Source: an uncultured Lachnospiraceae bacterium
GTDB lineage: Bacteria > Bacillota > Clostridia > Lachnospirales > Lachnospiraceae
Assembly: GCA_934434905.1 (NCBI GenBank)
Contig: CAKSAI010000090.1
Location: forward strand, 1-10,518
Length of the DNA: 10,518 nucleotides
Direction: 5' to 3'
The notes beneath the pieces are model-generated. The model did not search any database. It was not told where the DNA came from and was given only the letters and a program-made list of their open reading frames with translations. Shown here in pieces: positions 1-7,402 of the stretch (its first letter is position 1; each line of letters begins with the position of its first letter). Made by a program: the position numbers and the translations under genes.

Positions 1-1166
1 ATCATAAACTGCTTCATCAGCCCTGCACCTCTTAAGATGCCATCTGCCACCAATTTAGCGGAAACCACAAAATAAAATGGAGAAAGAATCTTTAAATAGA
101 TGAGACCTGTCTTCATCGCGAGCTCGGTTGGTTCGTCCATAAAAAGCTTTAAAACAATATTTCCGCCGAAGAAATAGAGGAGAAATAATGGTAAACTCAG
201 CATCCATACTAATTTAACGCCAACGCGAAAACCTTGTTTGATACGCGGCAGCTTCCTTGCCCCAAGGTTCTGTGCCGTATAATTGGAAATTCCGTTTCCG
301 AGGGTGGTAAATGAAGTGATCACCAGGTTATTTAATTTTACGGCTGCAGAATACCCGGCCATAACCGGTGCGCCAAATCCATTGATGATACTTTGGATGA
401 TAATGTTTCCCAGAGAGATGAAGCTCTGCTGTAAGGTACTCGGAATGGCAATTACTACGATCTGTTTTAAGAGCTGCAGGTCGAAAATCGGAGTTTTTTC
501 TTTCCCCTCGATCTTACTGAGTCTGCGGAATACTACGGCTACCGCGAGAATACAGCTTACTCCCTGACAGATGAAGGTTGCCCATGCCACTCCGGCAACT
601 CCCATGCGAAAGGCTTTTACAAACCATATATCTACGGCTATGTTGGACAGGGACGATACAGCCAAAAAATAAAAGGGTGTTTTTGAATCTCCCAGTGCTG
701 AGAAAATCCCGGTTGCGATATTGTAAAAAAACACGAAGGGCAATCCCCATGCATAAATATCAAGATATAATTTGGAATCGGCAAACACCTCATCCGGGGT
801 GCGTATTAGCCTAAGCAGCAGACCGGAACCTGTTATCCCGATAAGCATCAATAAGAGACATACTATACCGCTGAAAATGCAGGCCGTATAAACTGCTGTC
901 TTCATTCCTTTATAATCCTTGGCGCCAAACAGCCGCGATACCACAACGGAACAGCCCATATTGCATCCAAATGCAAAAGCAATAAAAATCAATGTGATCT
1001 CATAACTGTTTCCGACTGCAGCCAACGCATTTTCGCCAACAAATTTTCCGGCGACCAGGCTGTCTGCTATGTTATATAACTGTTGGAAAATGATACTGCC
1101 AAACAGCGGCATGCAGAATTTCCAAAGTACCGTTTGAGGATTCCCTACCGTAAGATCTTTATTCAT
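1..1166 (-). CDS. MATE-family multidrug/Na+ efflux transporter (3' end outside window)
   Basis: Reading leftward from the ATG at 1166, an open frame of 388 codons runs off the left edge, so roughly 60 C-terminal residues are missing if the protein has the usual MATE length of about 450. The N-terminus (MNKDLTVGNPQTVLWKF) leads into the first helix, followed by the typical QQLYNIADSLVAGKFVG and NALAAVGNS stretches. The second half repeats the fold with IPSTLQQSFISLGNIIIQ and GNGISNYTAQNLGA. Known MATE proteins have 12 membrane helices and export cationic drugs or metabolites using a Na+ or H+ gradient; the substrate here cannot be read from sequence. The ATG overlaps the stop of the upstream kinase-like gene by 8 bases, and GGAGG inside that gene's last codons supplies the ribosome site, so the two are probably translationally coupled. 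Family certain, function general. Confidence 0.9.
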   Translation of the reverse strand, partial: MNKDLTVGNPQTVLWKFCMPLFGSIIFQQLYNIADSLVAGKFVGENALAAVGNSYEITLIFIAFAFGCNMGCSVVVSRLFGAKDYKGMKTAVYTACIFSGIVCLLLMLIGITGSGLLLRLIRTPDEVFADSKLYLDIYAWGLPFVFFYNIATGIFSALGDSKTPFYFLAVSSLSNIAVDIWFVKAFRMGVAGVAWATFICQGVSCILAVAVVFRRLSKIEGKEKTPIFDLQLLKQIVVIAIPSTLQQSFISLGNIIIQSIINGFGAPVMAGYSAAVKLNNLVITSFTTLGNGISNYTAQNLGARKLPRIKQGFRVGVKLVWMLSLPLFLLYFFGGNIVLKLFMDEPTELAMKTGLIYLKILSPFYFVVSAKLVADGILRGAGLMKQFM

Positions 1167-1779
1167 TTTCCGCTTCCTCCATGTTCTTTATACAGTCGGC
1201 TATCATTTCCACGCAGCCATCCGTACCGAATCTGCTGCTGGACAGCATGATATCATAGCTTCCCGGATGCCCCCACACTGTGTCTGAATAGAAGTCAAAA
1301 AATTGTTTTCTCATTCTGTCTATATGTTTAATTCGATGGATTGCCTCTTTTTCACTAATTTGATTTCGCTCCATGACACGTTTTATCTTGTCTTCTTCGT
1401 CCGCATAAATAAATACGGAAAGTCTCTTTTCCACAGGAAGAATCGAGGAAGCACAGCGCCCGATAATCACACAGGGCCCCTGTCCGGCTAATTTCTCAAT
1501 TACGGATTCTTCCGCATTATATGCCATCTGGCTTTCCGAATAAAACGTATTCCCGATACCTGCGATATCAGCGTAAGGATTCCCGCTTAAGAACTGAATG
1601 CTGTTAATGGGCGATTCTTCCAGTTTGCTAATGAATTCCTCGCTCAATCCTGATTCCAATGCTGCTTTCTTAATCAACAATTTATCATAGCAGGGAATTC
1701 CAAGCTTTCTTGACAGCTTTTCGCCAATTTCACGTCCTCCGCTCCCATATTGTCTGCCGATACAAATAATATTTTTCAT
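1159..1779 (-). CDS. Cytidylate kinase-like family protein
   Basis: A 206-residue protein of the cytidylate-kinase-like family (the Cmk2-type Pfam group). It begins MKNIICIGRQYGSGGREIG, where GRQYGSGGR at residues 8-16 takes the place of a classical GxxxxGK(S/T) P-loop. A second family hallmark, VIIGRCA, is at about 104-110, followed by FIYADEEDKIKRVMER at about 123-138. The last third (HIDRMRKQFFDFYSDTVWG) carries the Arg-rich lid-like segment. Family members are assumed to be nucleotide-binding phosphotransferases, but many lack a proven substrate, and I would not call this the essential CMP kinase. The frame is open further upstream to a GTG at 1788, but that GTG lies inside the ribosome site AGAGGTGG, five bases before the ATG at 1779, so 1779 is the start. 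It is the first gene of a two-gene unit with the MATE transporter. Confidence 0.85.
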   Translation of the reverse strand: MKNIICIGRQYGSGGREIGEKLSRKLGIPCYDKLLIKKAALESGLSEEFISKLEESPINSIQFLSGNPYADIAGIGNTFYSESQMAYNAEESVIEKLAGQGPCVIIGRCASSILPVEKRLSVFIYADEEDKIKRVMERNQISEKEAIHRIKHIDRMRKQFFDFYSDTVWGHPGSYDIMLSSSRFGTDGCVEMIADCIKNMEEAENE

Positions 1780-1784
1780 AAAAG

Positions 1785-1792
1785 CCACCTCT
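1785..1792 (-). promoter_or_regulatory. Ribosome binding site deciding the kinase-like start
   Basis: On the minus strand AGAGGTGG is followed by five bases (CTTTT) and then ATG at 1779. The alternative GTG start at 1788 is part of this Shine-Dalgarno sequence and would have no site of its own. Confidence 0.75.
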
Positions 1793-1808
1793 TTCTATCA
1801 ATTTGACG

Positions 1809-1837
1809 TTGTATTTTTATTTCGGGTGTATTATAAT
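1809..1837 (+). promoter_or_regulatory. Possible promoter for the LysR gene
   Basis: Because ATTATAAT (1830-1837) is its own reverse complement, a TATAAT also lies on the plus strand at 1832-1837. A weak -35 candidate TTGTAT sits 17 bases upstream (1809-1814), and TTGACG at 1803-1808 is a better box but with a 23-base spacer. If used, this promoter overlaps the opposite one, so the two transcription units would compete for polymerase. Leader about 65 bases. The -10 is good and the -35 is doubtful. Confidence 0.35.
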
Positions 1838-1858
1838 CCGTTATAAGATATGTGTAAA
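1830..1858 (-). promoter_or_regulatory. Promoter for the kinase-like/MATE unit
   Basis: On the minus strand a -35 box TTTACA (1858-1853), a 17-base spacer and a perfect -10 box TATAAT (1835-1830) match the vegetative sigma-A pattern. Predicted transcription start is near 1823, giving a leader of about 44 bases before the ATG at 1779. The -35 box lies inside the inverted repeat GATAT-N7-ATATC, and the -10 box overlaps TTATAA-N4-TTATAA, so a bound regulator would affect it directly. Assigned by eye from consensus. Confidence 0.65.
1831..1846. promoter_or_regulatory. Inverted repeat TTATAA-N4-TTATAA (candidate operator)
   Basis: TTATAATCCGTTATAA is a perfect repeat around a 4-base centre, lying in the gap between the kinase-like gene and the LysR gene and covering the -10 region of both predicted promoters. 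AT-rich palindromes can arise by chance, so this is only a candidate binding site. Confidence 0.35.
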
Positions 1859-1863
1859 ATATC
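1847..1863. promoter_or_regulatory. LysR-box-like site GATAT-N7-ATATC
   Basis: GATAT (1847-1851) and ATATC (1859-1863) form a perfect 5-base inverted repeat with a 7-base centre. This fits the T-N11-A form known for LysR-type regulators, and the position covers the -35 box of the divergent kinase-like/MATE promoter. It is the best candidate for the site through which the adjacent LysR protein acts. Confidence 0.45.
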
Positions 1864-1882
1864 TATTTTGCAATCGAGGTAT

Positions 1883-1897
1883 GTATATTTGATATAC
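1883..1897. promoter_or_regulatory. Inverted repeat GTATAT-N3-ATATAC next to the LysR start
   Basis: A perfect 6-base inverted repeat with a TTG centre ends one base before the GAGG ribosome site (1898-1901) of the LysR gene. A protein bound here, or a small hairpin in the mRNA, could limit expression of the regulator itself. The role is inferred from position only. Confidence 0.35.
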
Positions 1898-1907
1898 GAG
1901 GCGCTTT

Positions 1908-2792
1908 ATGAATATTAACTATGACTATTACAGGGTGTTTTATTATGTTGCGAAATACAAGAGTTTCACGGGAGCTGCCAATGCACTTTTTAATAATCAG
2001 CCAAATATCACCCGGATGATGAAAAAATTAGAAGATGAACTTGGATGCACTCTTTTTGTAAGACAGAGGCATGGTGTGTCACTCACACCGGAGGGTGAAA
2101 AGCTGTACGCACATATTTCCATTGCTTTTGAACATATTCTGTGCGGTGAGGAAGAGATTGCACGAGACAGAAGCCTGCAATCCGGAATTGTTACGATTGC
2201 CGCCAGTGAAATTGCGCTGCATTGTGTGTTACTTCCGATACTTAAGAATTTTCGTAAATCTTACCCCGGCATCCGAATTCGGATTTTAAACCACTCAACG
2301 CCCCAGGCAATCGATGTACTAAAAAAGGGGTTGGCAGATTTTGCAATCGTCACCGAACCCTTTGATCTTCCGGACGGACTATATGCAAATGTTTTACGAA
2401 ATATCCAGGAGGTGCCTGTATGCAGCACAGCATTCTCTCTTTCTACCGGCACTTCCCTTACAGATGAACAAATGAATCGGTACCCGTTGATTGGTCTTGG
2501 TGAAAAAACCAGTTCCTTTTCTTTTTACTCGGATTTCTTTAATAAAATCGGACTGCCCTTCACACCTGACATAGAAGCTGCCACCGCCGACCAGATCTTA
2601 CCTATGGTAAAGTCTGATTTGGGTATAGGCTTCGTTCCAACGGATTTCCTCAAAAAAGAAAATATGGAAAATCTGATTATTCTTGATATGAAACCACCCA
2701 TTCCCGCCAGAAACATCTGCATTCTGAAACGAAAAGGTACTTCCCTTAGCATTGCAGCTTCGGAACTGGAACAACGGATTCAACGTAAGTAA
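1908..2792 (+). CDS. LysR-type transcriptional regulator
   Basis: A 294-residue protein of ordinary LysR length. Residues about 1-65 are the winged helix-turn-helix: the helix pair runs through KSFTGAANALFNNQPNITRMMKKLE (18-42), followed by ELGCTLFVRQRHGVSLTPEGE (44-64), which matches the LF.R..RGV.LT..G family pattern. Residues about 90-290 form the periplasmic-binding-protein-like effector domain (GIVTIAASE near 92-100, LKKGLADFAIV further on, GIGFVPTDF near 240-250). The ATG at 1908 has GAGG six bases upstream. It is divergent from the kinase-like/MATE unit, and the shared 128-base gap contains LysR-type inverted repeats, so the likely targets are that unit and its own gene. It is convergent with cobQ across 17 bases. 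The effector is unknown; nothing links it specifically to cobalamin. Confidence 0.92.
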   Translation: MNINYDYYRVFYYVAKYKSFTGAANALFNNQPNITRMMKKLEDELGCTLFVRQRHGVSLTPEGEKLYAHISIAFEHILCGEEEIARDRSLQSGIVTIAASEIALHCVLLPILKNFRKSYPGIRIRILNHSTPQAIDVLKKGLADFAIVTEPFDLPDGLYANVLRNIQEVPVCSTAFSLSTGTSLTDEQMNRYPLIGLGEKTSSFSFYSDFFNKIGLPFTPDIEAATADQILPMVKSDLGIGFVPTDFLKKENMENLIILDMKPPIPARNICILKRKGTSLSIAASELEQRIQRK

Positions 2793-2809
2793 TTTTGTCC
2801 TTCCTGACG

Positions 2810-4291
2810 CTACGCCCCTTCCTTAAGGATCCGGTAAATCAGTTCCATATCAACGCTCTGCCGCACACCGTCCGCCAGGATCTCGTACTGCGTTTCCTTA
2901 TAGGCCGTTCTGTCAATGGCAGTTCCGCCATACGCAAGGCCTTTTGCCTGATACAGCGCTTGTACCATCCGCCCGGAAACCTCCTTGGAATCGAAGATGC
3001 CATGGACATAGCTTCCATAGACATTGCCGTGATATGCGCCATCCATCCGGCCATTCTCAAGTACCGCAAAGACCTCTTCCCTCGCCTGTGTCCTCCCCAT
3101 ATGGATCTCGTACCCTTCAAATGACGCACCGGAAAGGCAGGTAAAAAAGCCATTCACAGAACGTATCTTCCCCTTGATTCTTGTTCGCGTCTTCTCCGCA
3201 TGAAATACCGTCTCCATATCCAGAAGCCCCATCCCCCGGAGTTCCCCGCCTGCTTCTACATGCTCCGGATCAGAAATCTTCTGTCCAAGCATCTGATAGC
3301 CTCCGCATATGCCAAATACAGGTGTTCCCGCTGAGACACATTTCTTCACCGCAGCCTCTAAGCCGCTCTCCCGAAGCCACTTCAAATCGGAAATCGTATT
3401 TTTGGTTCCGGGCAGCAGGATCAGATCCGGCTCCTTCAGTTGCTCCACCTTGGAGACGTAGCGAACCGTCACGTCATCGTATTGGGAAAACACATCAAAG
3501 TCTGTAAAATTCGAGATTTTCCGAAACCGAATGACAGCGATATCAATGATTCCGCCTGAATGTTCCTCAAGCTTTCCTGAGAGGCTGTCCTCCTCATCGA
3601 TATCGCAGCGGATACAAGGCACCACACCGGCCACCGGCTTCCCACCTCGTTCCTCTAAGATCCGCACGCCATCCGCAAACAGCGACAAGTCTCCCCGGAA
3701 CTTATTAACCAGTAGCCCCTTCACCAGTGCGAGCTCGTCCTTCTCCAATAAGGAAAGTGTTCCGAGAAGCTGTGCAAATATCCCGCCCCGGTCGATGTCC
3801 CCCACCAGAAGCACCGGGGCCTTAACCAGCTTCGCCATTCCCATATTCACGAAGTCATCTTTTTTCAGATTCAGCTCCACCGGGCTCCCCGCGCCCTCGA
3901 TAACAATGATGTCATATTGGCGTTCCAGCGTACGATAAGCTTCCATAACATAAGGAAGCAACGCCGCCTTATGCTGATAGTAATCTGCCGCTTCCATATC
4001 TCGGAACACTTCCCCATTCACGATCACCTGGGACCCCATATCGGTCGTTGGTTTTAAAAGTATGGGATTCATACAAACAGAAGGTTCCACACCGGCCGCC
4101 TCCGCCTGCATAGCCTGTGCCCGCCCGATTTCAAGGCCTTCTCTCGTAATATAAGAGTTCAAGGCCATATTCTGGGACTTAAAAGGTGCGCACTGATACC
4201 CATCCTGCTTGAATATCCGAAGCAGTGCTGCCGTAAGAAAGCTTTTCCCTGCATTCGACATGGTTCCCTGGATCATAATTGCTTTTGCCAT
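2810..4291 (-). CDS. cobQ: Adenosylcobyric acid synthase (glutamine-dependent)
   Basis: CobQ (called CbiP in the anaerobic pathway) uses ATP and glutamine to amidate four side chains (b, d, e, g) of adenosylcobyrinic acid a,c-diamide, giving adenosylcobyric acid. Its 493 residues fit the family length. The N-terminal synthetase domain starts MAKAIMIQGTMSNAGKSF with the P-loop GTMSNAGKS at 9-17, then FKSQNMALNSYIT (37-49), IEGAGSPVELNL (131-142) and VGDIDRGG (163-170). The C-terminal class I-like amidotransferase domain has the nucleophile Cys329 in GICGGYQMLG, then GYEIHMGRT (393-401) and His430 in GSYVHGIFD. The ATG directly follows the cobD stop (TAAATG), with GAGGG about nine bases upstream inside cobD. 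It is the last gene of the cobalamin cluster. No usual catalytic residue appears missing. Confidence 0.96.
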   Translation of the reverse strand: MAKAIMIQGTMSNAGKSFLTAALLRIFKQDGYQCAPFKSQNMALNSYITREGLEIGRAQAMQAEAAGVEPSVCMNPILLKPTTDMGSQVIVNGEVFRDMEAADYYQHKAALLPYVMEAYRTLERQYDIIVIEGAGSPVELNLKKDDFVNMGMAKLVKAPVLLVGDIDRGGIFAQLLGTLSLLEKDELALVKGLLVNKFRGDLSLFADGVRILEERGGKPVAGVVPCIRCDIDEEDSLSGKLEEHSGGIIDIAVIRFRKISNFTDFDVFSQYDDVTVRYVSKVEQLKEPDLILLPGTKNTISDLKWLRESGLEAAVKKCVSAGTPVFGICGGYQMLGQKISDPEHVEAGGELRGMGLLDMETVFHAEKTRTRIKGKIRSVNGFFTCLSGASFEGYEIHMGRTQAREEVFAVLENGRMDGAYHGNVYGSYVHGIFDSKEVSGRMVQALYQAKGLAYGGTAIDRTAYKETQYEILADGVRQSVDMELIYRILKEGA

Positions 4292-5320
4292 TTATAAAAC
4301 CCTCTCTATCGCCCGAATCAAAATCTCATTCTCGTCGTGACTGCGCACTGCGATCCGAAAAAATCCATATTCCAATCCCTCATAATTCTCACAGCTTCGG
4401 ATGGCAATCCCTTCCTTCAGCAGCAGCCGGTCAAGGGGTCTGTCGCATCGAAATAACAGGAAATTCGCCTCCGATGGATACACCTTCATTCCCAGCCCGG
4501 TCAAAGCTTCGAAAAGATACTCCCGTTCTTTGGGTATAAGCTTTAACGTTGCCTCCACATACTCCGTCTCCCTCAGCGCCGCCATTCCGGCCACCTGGGC
4601 GGGTACGGACACCGCCCAACACTGTCCACAGCTTCGGATACGCTCGGCCAGCACTTCATCCTCGCAGAGCACATAACCCAGCCTAAGCCCCGGCATGGCA
4701 TAAAACTTCGTGAATGCCTTGAGGATAATAGCATTCTCTACGAATCTTCCTTTCTCTGTGACGCTGCTTTCCTTCTCCACGAAATCCCAGAAGCACGCAT
4801 CCACCACCAGCACACAGCCGCTCTTACGGCAGCGGGCCGCGATTCGGCTCATCAGCTCCCCGGGAATCGTCCGCCCGGTGGGATTATTTGGATTACAGAG
4901 AAATATCATATCGTTGCCGTCGATCTTATCAAGAAAGTCCTCCCGCAGCGCAAACGCTTCCTCTTCCCGGAGCATATGAAAGCCCACATCGCAGCCCACA
5001 CTCCGAAGCGCCCGCTCATATTCCGAAAAGGTTGGTGCCAGTAAGAGCGCCTTTTGCGGTTTTAAGGTCCAGACGATTCGATAGATCAGATCTGCCGCGC
5101 CATTGCCGCAGACCACCTGTCCTGCTCGCATACCCTCATGCTCCGCGATGGCCGCCCGAAGCCCTGCTGCACTCACATCCGGGTAATGAACACTGTCATC
5201 CACATGGCTTATCAGTGCCTTGCGCACACCGCCCGGCAATCCCAGAGGATTGATATTCGCAGAAAAATCATATGCTATCTGACGCGAATAGATATCGCCG
5301 CCATGTTCAAATCGTTCCAT
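4292..5320 (-). CDS. cobD: Threonine-phosphate decarboxylase (PLP enzyme)
   Basis: CobD converts L-threonine-O-3-phosphate to (R)-1-amino-2-propanol phosphate, the linker joining the corrin ring to the nucleotide loop. The 342-residue fold type I aminotransferase-like protein shows FSANINPLGLP (19-29), GNGAADLIY (72-80), FLCNPNNPTG (140-149), VVDACFWDF (172-180), the cofactor lysine K205 in FTKFYAMPGLRLGY, and RIAVR (322-326) for substrate carboxylate binding. The similar Salmonella motifs, as I recall them, are DEAFxDF and LTKFYAIPGLRLGY, so the main difference is DACF for DEAF. It could be confused with histidinol-phosphate aminotransferase, but the TKFYAMPG block and the neighbouring cbiB and cobQ argue for CobD. 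GGAG lies seven bases before the ATG. Its stop abuts the cobQ start. The gap to cbiB is 36 bases. Confidence 0.95.
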   Translation of the reverse strand: MERFEHGGDIYSRQIAYDFSANINPLGLPGGVRKALISHVDDSVHYPDVSAAGLRAAIAEHEGMRAGQVVCGNGAADLIYRIVWTLKPQKALLLAPTFSEYERALRSVGCDVGFHMLREEEAFALREDFLDKIDGNDMIFLCNPNNPTGRTIPGELMSRIAARCRKSGCVLVVDACFWDFVEKESSVTEKGRFVENAIILKAFTKFYAMPGLRLGYVLCEDEVLAERIRSCGQCWAVSVPAQVAGMAALRETEYVEATLKLIPKEREYLFEALTGLGMKVYPSEANFLLFRCDRPLDRLLLKEGIAIRSCENYEGLEYGFFRIAVRSHDENEILIRAIERVL

Positions 5321-5356
5321 ATTTCCACTCCATACACAACTATTTCCAAAGCATAT

Positions 5357-6325
5357 TCAAAGCAATATCCCATATACAATTACCCGGAAAGCTGCTGCAA
5401 TCGCCAGCATAAGCACCGACGAGCAGTACATGAGACGGTTTGCGCGCCGGATATCATTCGGTTCAATGGGACGTATATCATCGCCGATCGTCTTCTTTTT
5501 ACAGAGCTGTCCAAAATAGTAAGCATCGCCTGCAAGCATAACATCAAGCGCCCCCGCGCACACTGCCTCCGTCTGGGCCGAATTGGGACTTGCGTGATTG
5601 AAACGGTCGCGCCGCCAGATCTTATAGGCATTCCTGCCGTCTTCGTGCAGCAGCCATGCAGAAAAGATCATAAGCAAAGCAGTGAACCTGGAAGGAATGA
5701 AATTCAGCACATCATCCAGCTTCGCAGCGAACCGTCCAAAATCCAGATACTTCTCATTCTTATATCCGATCATGGAATCCATGGTATTGGCTGCCTTATA
5801 AAAGAAACCACCGCCAGCCCCAAAGAGCATAATATAAAACATCGGGGCCGTCACACCATCCGAGGTGTTCTCTGCAACCGTCTCCACTGCCGCCTTCACG
5901 ATTCCCTGCATATCAAGCGGCGCTGTATCGCGCCCAACGATCATGGACACTGCTCGCCTGGCTCCTTCCACATCCCCCGCCGCAGCAGCCCGGTATACCT
6001 TGCCGCTCTCCTTGGCGAGACACCTGGCCGCAAGCAGATAATAGCAGAAAACAGACTCCACTGCCACGCCAAGCCACACGCAGATCCGATAACAGAGAAA
6101 TAATACCAAAGCCGGAATTGCTGTTGACAAAACAAGAATCACCGCCGCCAACAGGATTCCTGCCATTCTTTCCCGTCCCGGAAGCCTTTTTCTTAAAACC
6201 CGTTCCAAGCCTGCAATCCCCCGGCCAATCAGCCGTATCGGATGAGGCAGCCAGTACGGATCCCCCAGAAGCAGATCCAGCAAAAAGCCCGCAAGCAGCG
6301 GCAATACTGCTCTCCACATCTTCAT
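5357..6325 (-). CDS. cbiB: Adenosylcobinamide-phosphate synthase, membrane protein
   Basis: CbiB attaches aminopropanol phosphate to the propionate side chain of adenosylcobyric acid, giving adenosylcobinamide phosphate. The 322-residue integral membrane protein has the family signatures LLLGDPYWLPHPI (18-30), ETVAENTSDGVTAP (148-161), KAANTMDSMIGYKN (177-190), PSRFTALL (211-218) and SPNSAQTE (246-253). Hydrophobic helices lie at about 5-21, 55-90, 160-175, 213-226 and 302-320. The ATG at 6325 has AGGAG ten bases upstream. A second in-frame ATG at 6319 (residue 3) has AGGA at eight bases and may be the real start, a two-residue difference. The gap to cobC is four bases. It uses the product of the downstream cobD. 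Confidence 0.96.
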   Translation of the reverse strand: MKMWRAVLPLLAGFLLDLLLGDPYWLPHPIRLIGRGIAGLERVLRKRLPGRERMAGILLAAVILVLSTAIPALVLFLCYRICVWLGVAVESVFCYYLLAARCLAKESGKVYRAAAAGDVEGARRAVSMIVGRDTAPLDMQGIVKAAVETVAENTSDGVTAPMFYIMLFGAGGGFFYKAANTMDSMIGYKNEKYLDFGRFAAKLDDVLNFIPSRFTALLMIFSAWLLHEDGRNAYKIWRRDRFNHASPNSAQTEAVCAGALDVMLAGDAYYFGQLCKKKTIGDDIRPIEPNDIRRANRLMYCSSVLMLAIAAAFRVIVYGILL

Positions 6326-6329
6326 CTTC

Positions 6330-6890
6330 CTACAGCTCCTTCGTAATTAAAATCGCCTTTCCATCAAAATCAGCTGCGTATCCACATCCGTTTTCAACAT
6401 GAAAGTCATAATAGTTCTTCTTCGGCAATGCATACTTCTCCAACACTGCCATGATAGTCCCTCCGTGAACCACGAAGGCCAGACTGTCCGCAGAGGCATA
6501 TGCACGCACTGCCGCTTCAAAGGCATCGATACAGCGGCGCTTGAAATTCTCCGGGCGCTCCCCTCCCGGAAAAGGAAGCGTTCCTCCGCTGTCGATCCAA
6601 CGCTGATAATCCGGATCTCCACTTAATTCCAGGTAGTTCTTCCCTTCGAAATCTCCGAAATCGCATTCTCGCAGGTCAGCGCATATCACCGGTTTCTGTC
6701 CGGGGTAGAGCATTTCAGCGGTTTCCAGACAGCGCCGCATCGGGCTTACAATCACAACTTCAGCAGGCGGAACGTGTTTCGTTCGCAGGAACGCCCGTCC
6801 CTCCTCGCAGAGCGGCTCGTCCGTCACCCCGATATACCGTTTCTCACAGTTTCCTGCCGTCTTCCCATGGCGGATAAAAAACAACTTCAT
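6330..6890 (-). CDS. cobC: Alpha-ribazole phosphatase, histidine phosphatase family
   Basis: A 186-residue histidine (phosphoglycerate mutase-like) phosphatase. The catalytic RHG is at 7-9 (MKLFFIRHGKTAGN) with His8 as the phospho-acceptor. Arg52 or Arg53 in SPMRRCLETAE, the acidic block RECDFGDFEGK (74-84), and the second histidine H142 in FVVHGGTIMAVLEKY complete the active site. In cobalamin synthesis this family removes phosphate from alpha-ribazole 5'-phosphate or adenosylcobalamin 5'-phosphate. Sequence alone cannot separate CobC from other small histidine phosphatases; the assignment rests on lying between a cobU-like gene (nine bases upstream) and cbiB (four bases downstream). AGGAG sits six bases before the ATG. 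Confidence 0.9.
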   Translation of the reverse strand: MKLFFIRHGKTAGNCEKRYIGVTDEPLCEEGRAFLRTKHVPPAEVVIVSPMRRCLETAEMLYPGQKPVICADLRECDFGDFEGKNYLELSGDPDYQRWIDSGGTLPFPGGERPENFKRRCIDAFEAAVRAYASADSLAFVVHGGTIMAVLEKYALPKKNYYDFHVENGCGYAADFDGKAILITKEL

Positions 6891-6899
6891 ATTACACTC

Positions 6900-7349
6900 C
6901 TACTTTATTCTCATGCAAAGCCCACAGACGATGCGCTCCACGCTCTCCGCCCGCGCCGCCAGAAGGCAAGAGGTTCTTCCGACCTGTTCCCGCCAGATGC
7001 GGTCAGACTTCTCCAACGGAATGATTCCGTTTCCAACCTCATCCATAATCACGATCAATCCAGGATTGCGGTCTACGAGCTTTCCTGCAATCTCAACGGG
7101 ATCTTTGCCATCCGCTAAAAGCCGTTTGACTAAAATATGGAAATTGGTGATACATTTGAATCCTTCGTCACACTTTTCCATTTTAGCACACGCAATTTCC
7201 CCAGTTCTTCCGACTGATGTATCCTCTATAGGAAAAATCTTTATAGGTTCCATGGACGCTCCATCCAGGATCTCGTCCTCCCGAATGCCATATGCTTCCA
7301 TGACGTATGCCCGTTTTCCCTGACTGGCTCCGCCTATGATCAATCTCAT
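6900..7349 (-). CDS. Second CobU-like protein (short, atypical)
   Basis: A 149-residue protein related to CobU, the kinase/guanylyltransferase acting on adenosylcobinamide. It starts MRLIIGGASQGKRAYV, a P-loop in the usual place (6-13) but with Arg13 where Ser or Thr normally ligates magnesium. The C-terminal part matches CobU clearly: VIMDEVGNGIIP (100-111), then WREQVGRTSCLLAARAESVERIVCGLCMRIK, like the family's EVGxGIVP and GRxNQxLA blocks. It lacks the RHxxR-type segment carrying the histidine that becomes guanylylated, so it is probably not a full bifunctional enzyme. A GTG at 7373 extends the frame, but GGAGG (7356-7360) lies inside that extension and six bases before the ATG at 7349, which I take as the start. 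It sits 53 bases after cobS and nine before cobC. It may be kinase-only, regulatory or a partner of the full-length CobU. Confidence 0.8.
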   Translation of the reverse strand: MRLIIGGASQGKRAYVMEAYGIREDEILDGASMEPIKIFPIEDTSVGRTGEIACAKMEKCDEGFKCITNFHILVKRLLADGKDPVEIAGKLVDRNPGLIVIMDEVGNGIIPLEKSDRIWREQVGRTSCLLAARAESVERIVCGLCMRIK

Positions 7350-7355
7350 ACCATA

Positions 7356-7360
7356 CCTCC
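7356..7360 (-). promoter_or_regulatory. Ribosome binding site deciding the second CobU-like start
   Basis: GGAGG on the minus strand lies six bases before the ATG at 7349. An ATG at 7354 is out of frame, and the GTG at 7373 would place this strong site inside the coding region, so 7349 is preferred. Confidence 0.7.
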
Positions 7361-7402
7361 AATTCTCCGACACAGACCGAAATCGTTCTCACTTCATATC
7401 AG

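Noticed and set aside
283..814. Short plus-strand open frames across the left end
   Set aside because: They are antisense to the MATE reading frame, which is continuous and has strong family features, and they carry no motif.
2820..2829. Palindrome TCCTTAAGGA near the end of cobQ as a terminator
   Set aside because: It has no loop, is only ten bases, lies inside the coding region and is not followed by a T-run.
5138..6103. A 321-codon open frame on the plus strand
   Set aside because: It lies antisense to cobD and cbiB, both of which have clear family motifs. Its translation is rich in His, Arg and Cys and shows no recognisable domain, and no plausible ribosome site precedes it. It is a shadow of the GC-rich minus-strand codons.
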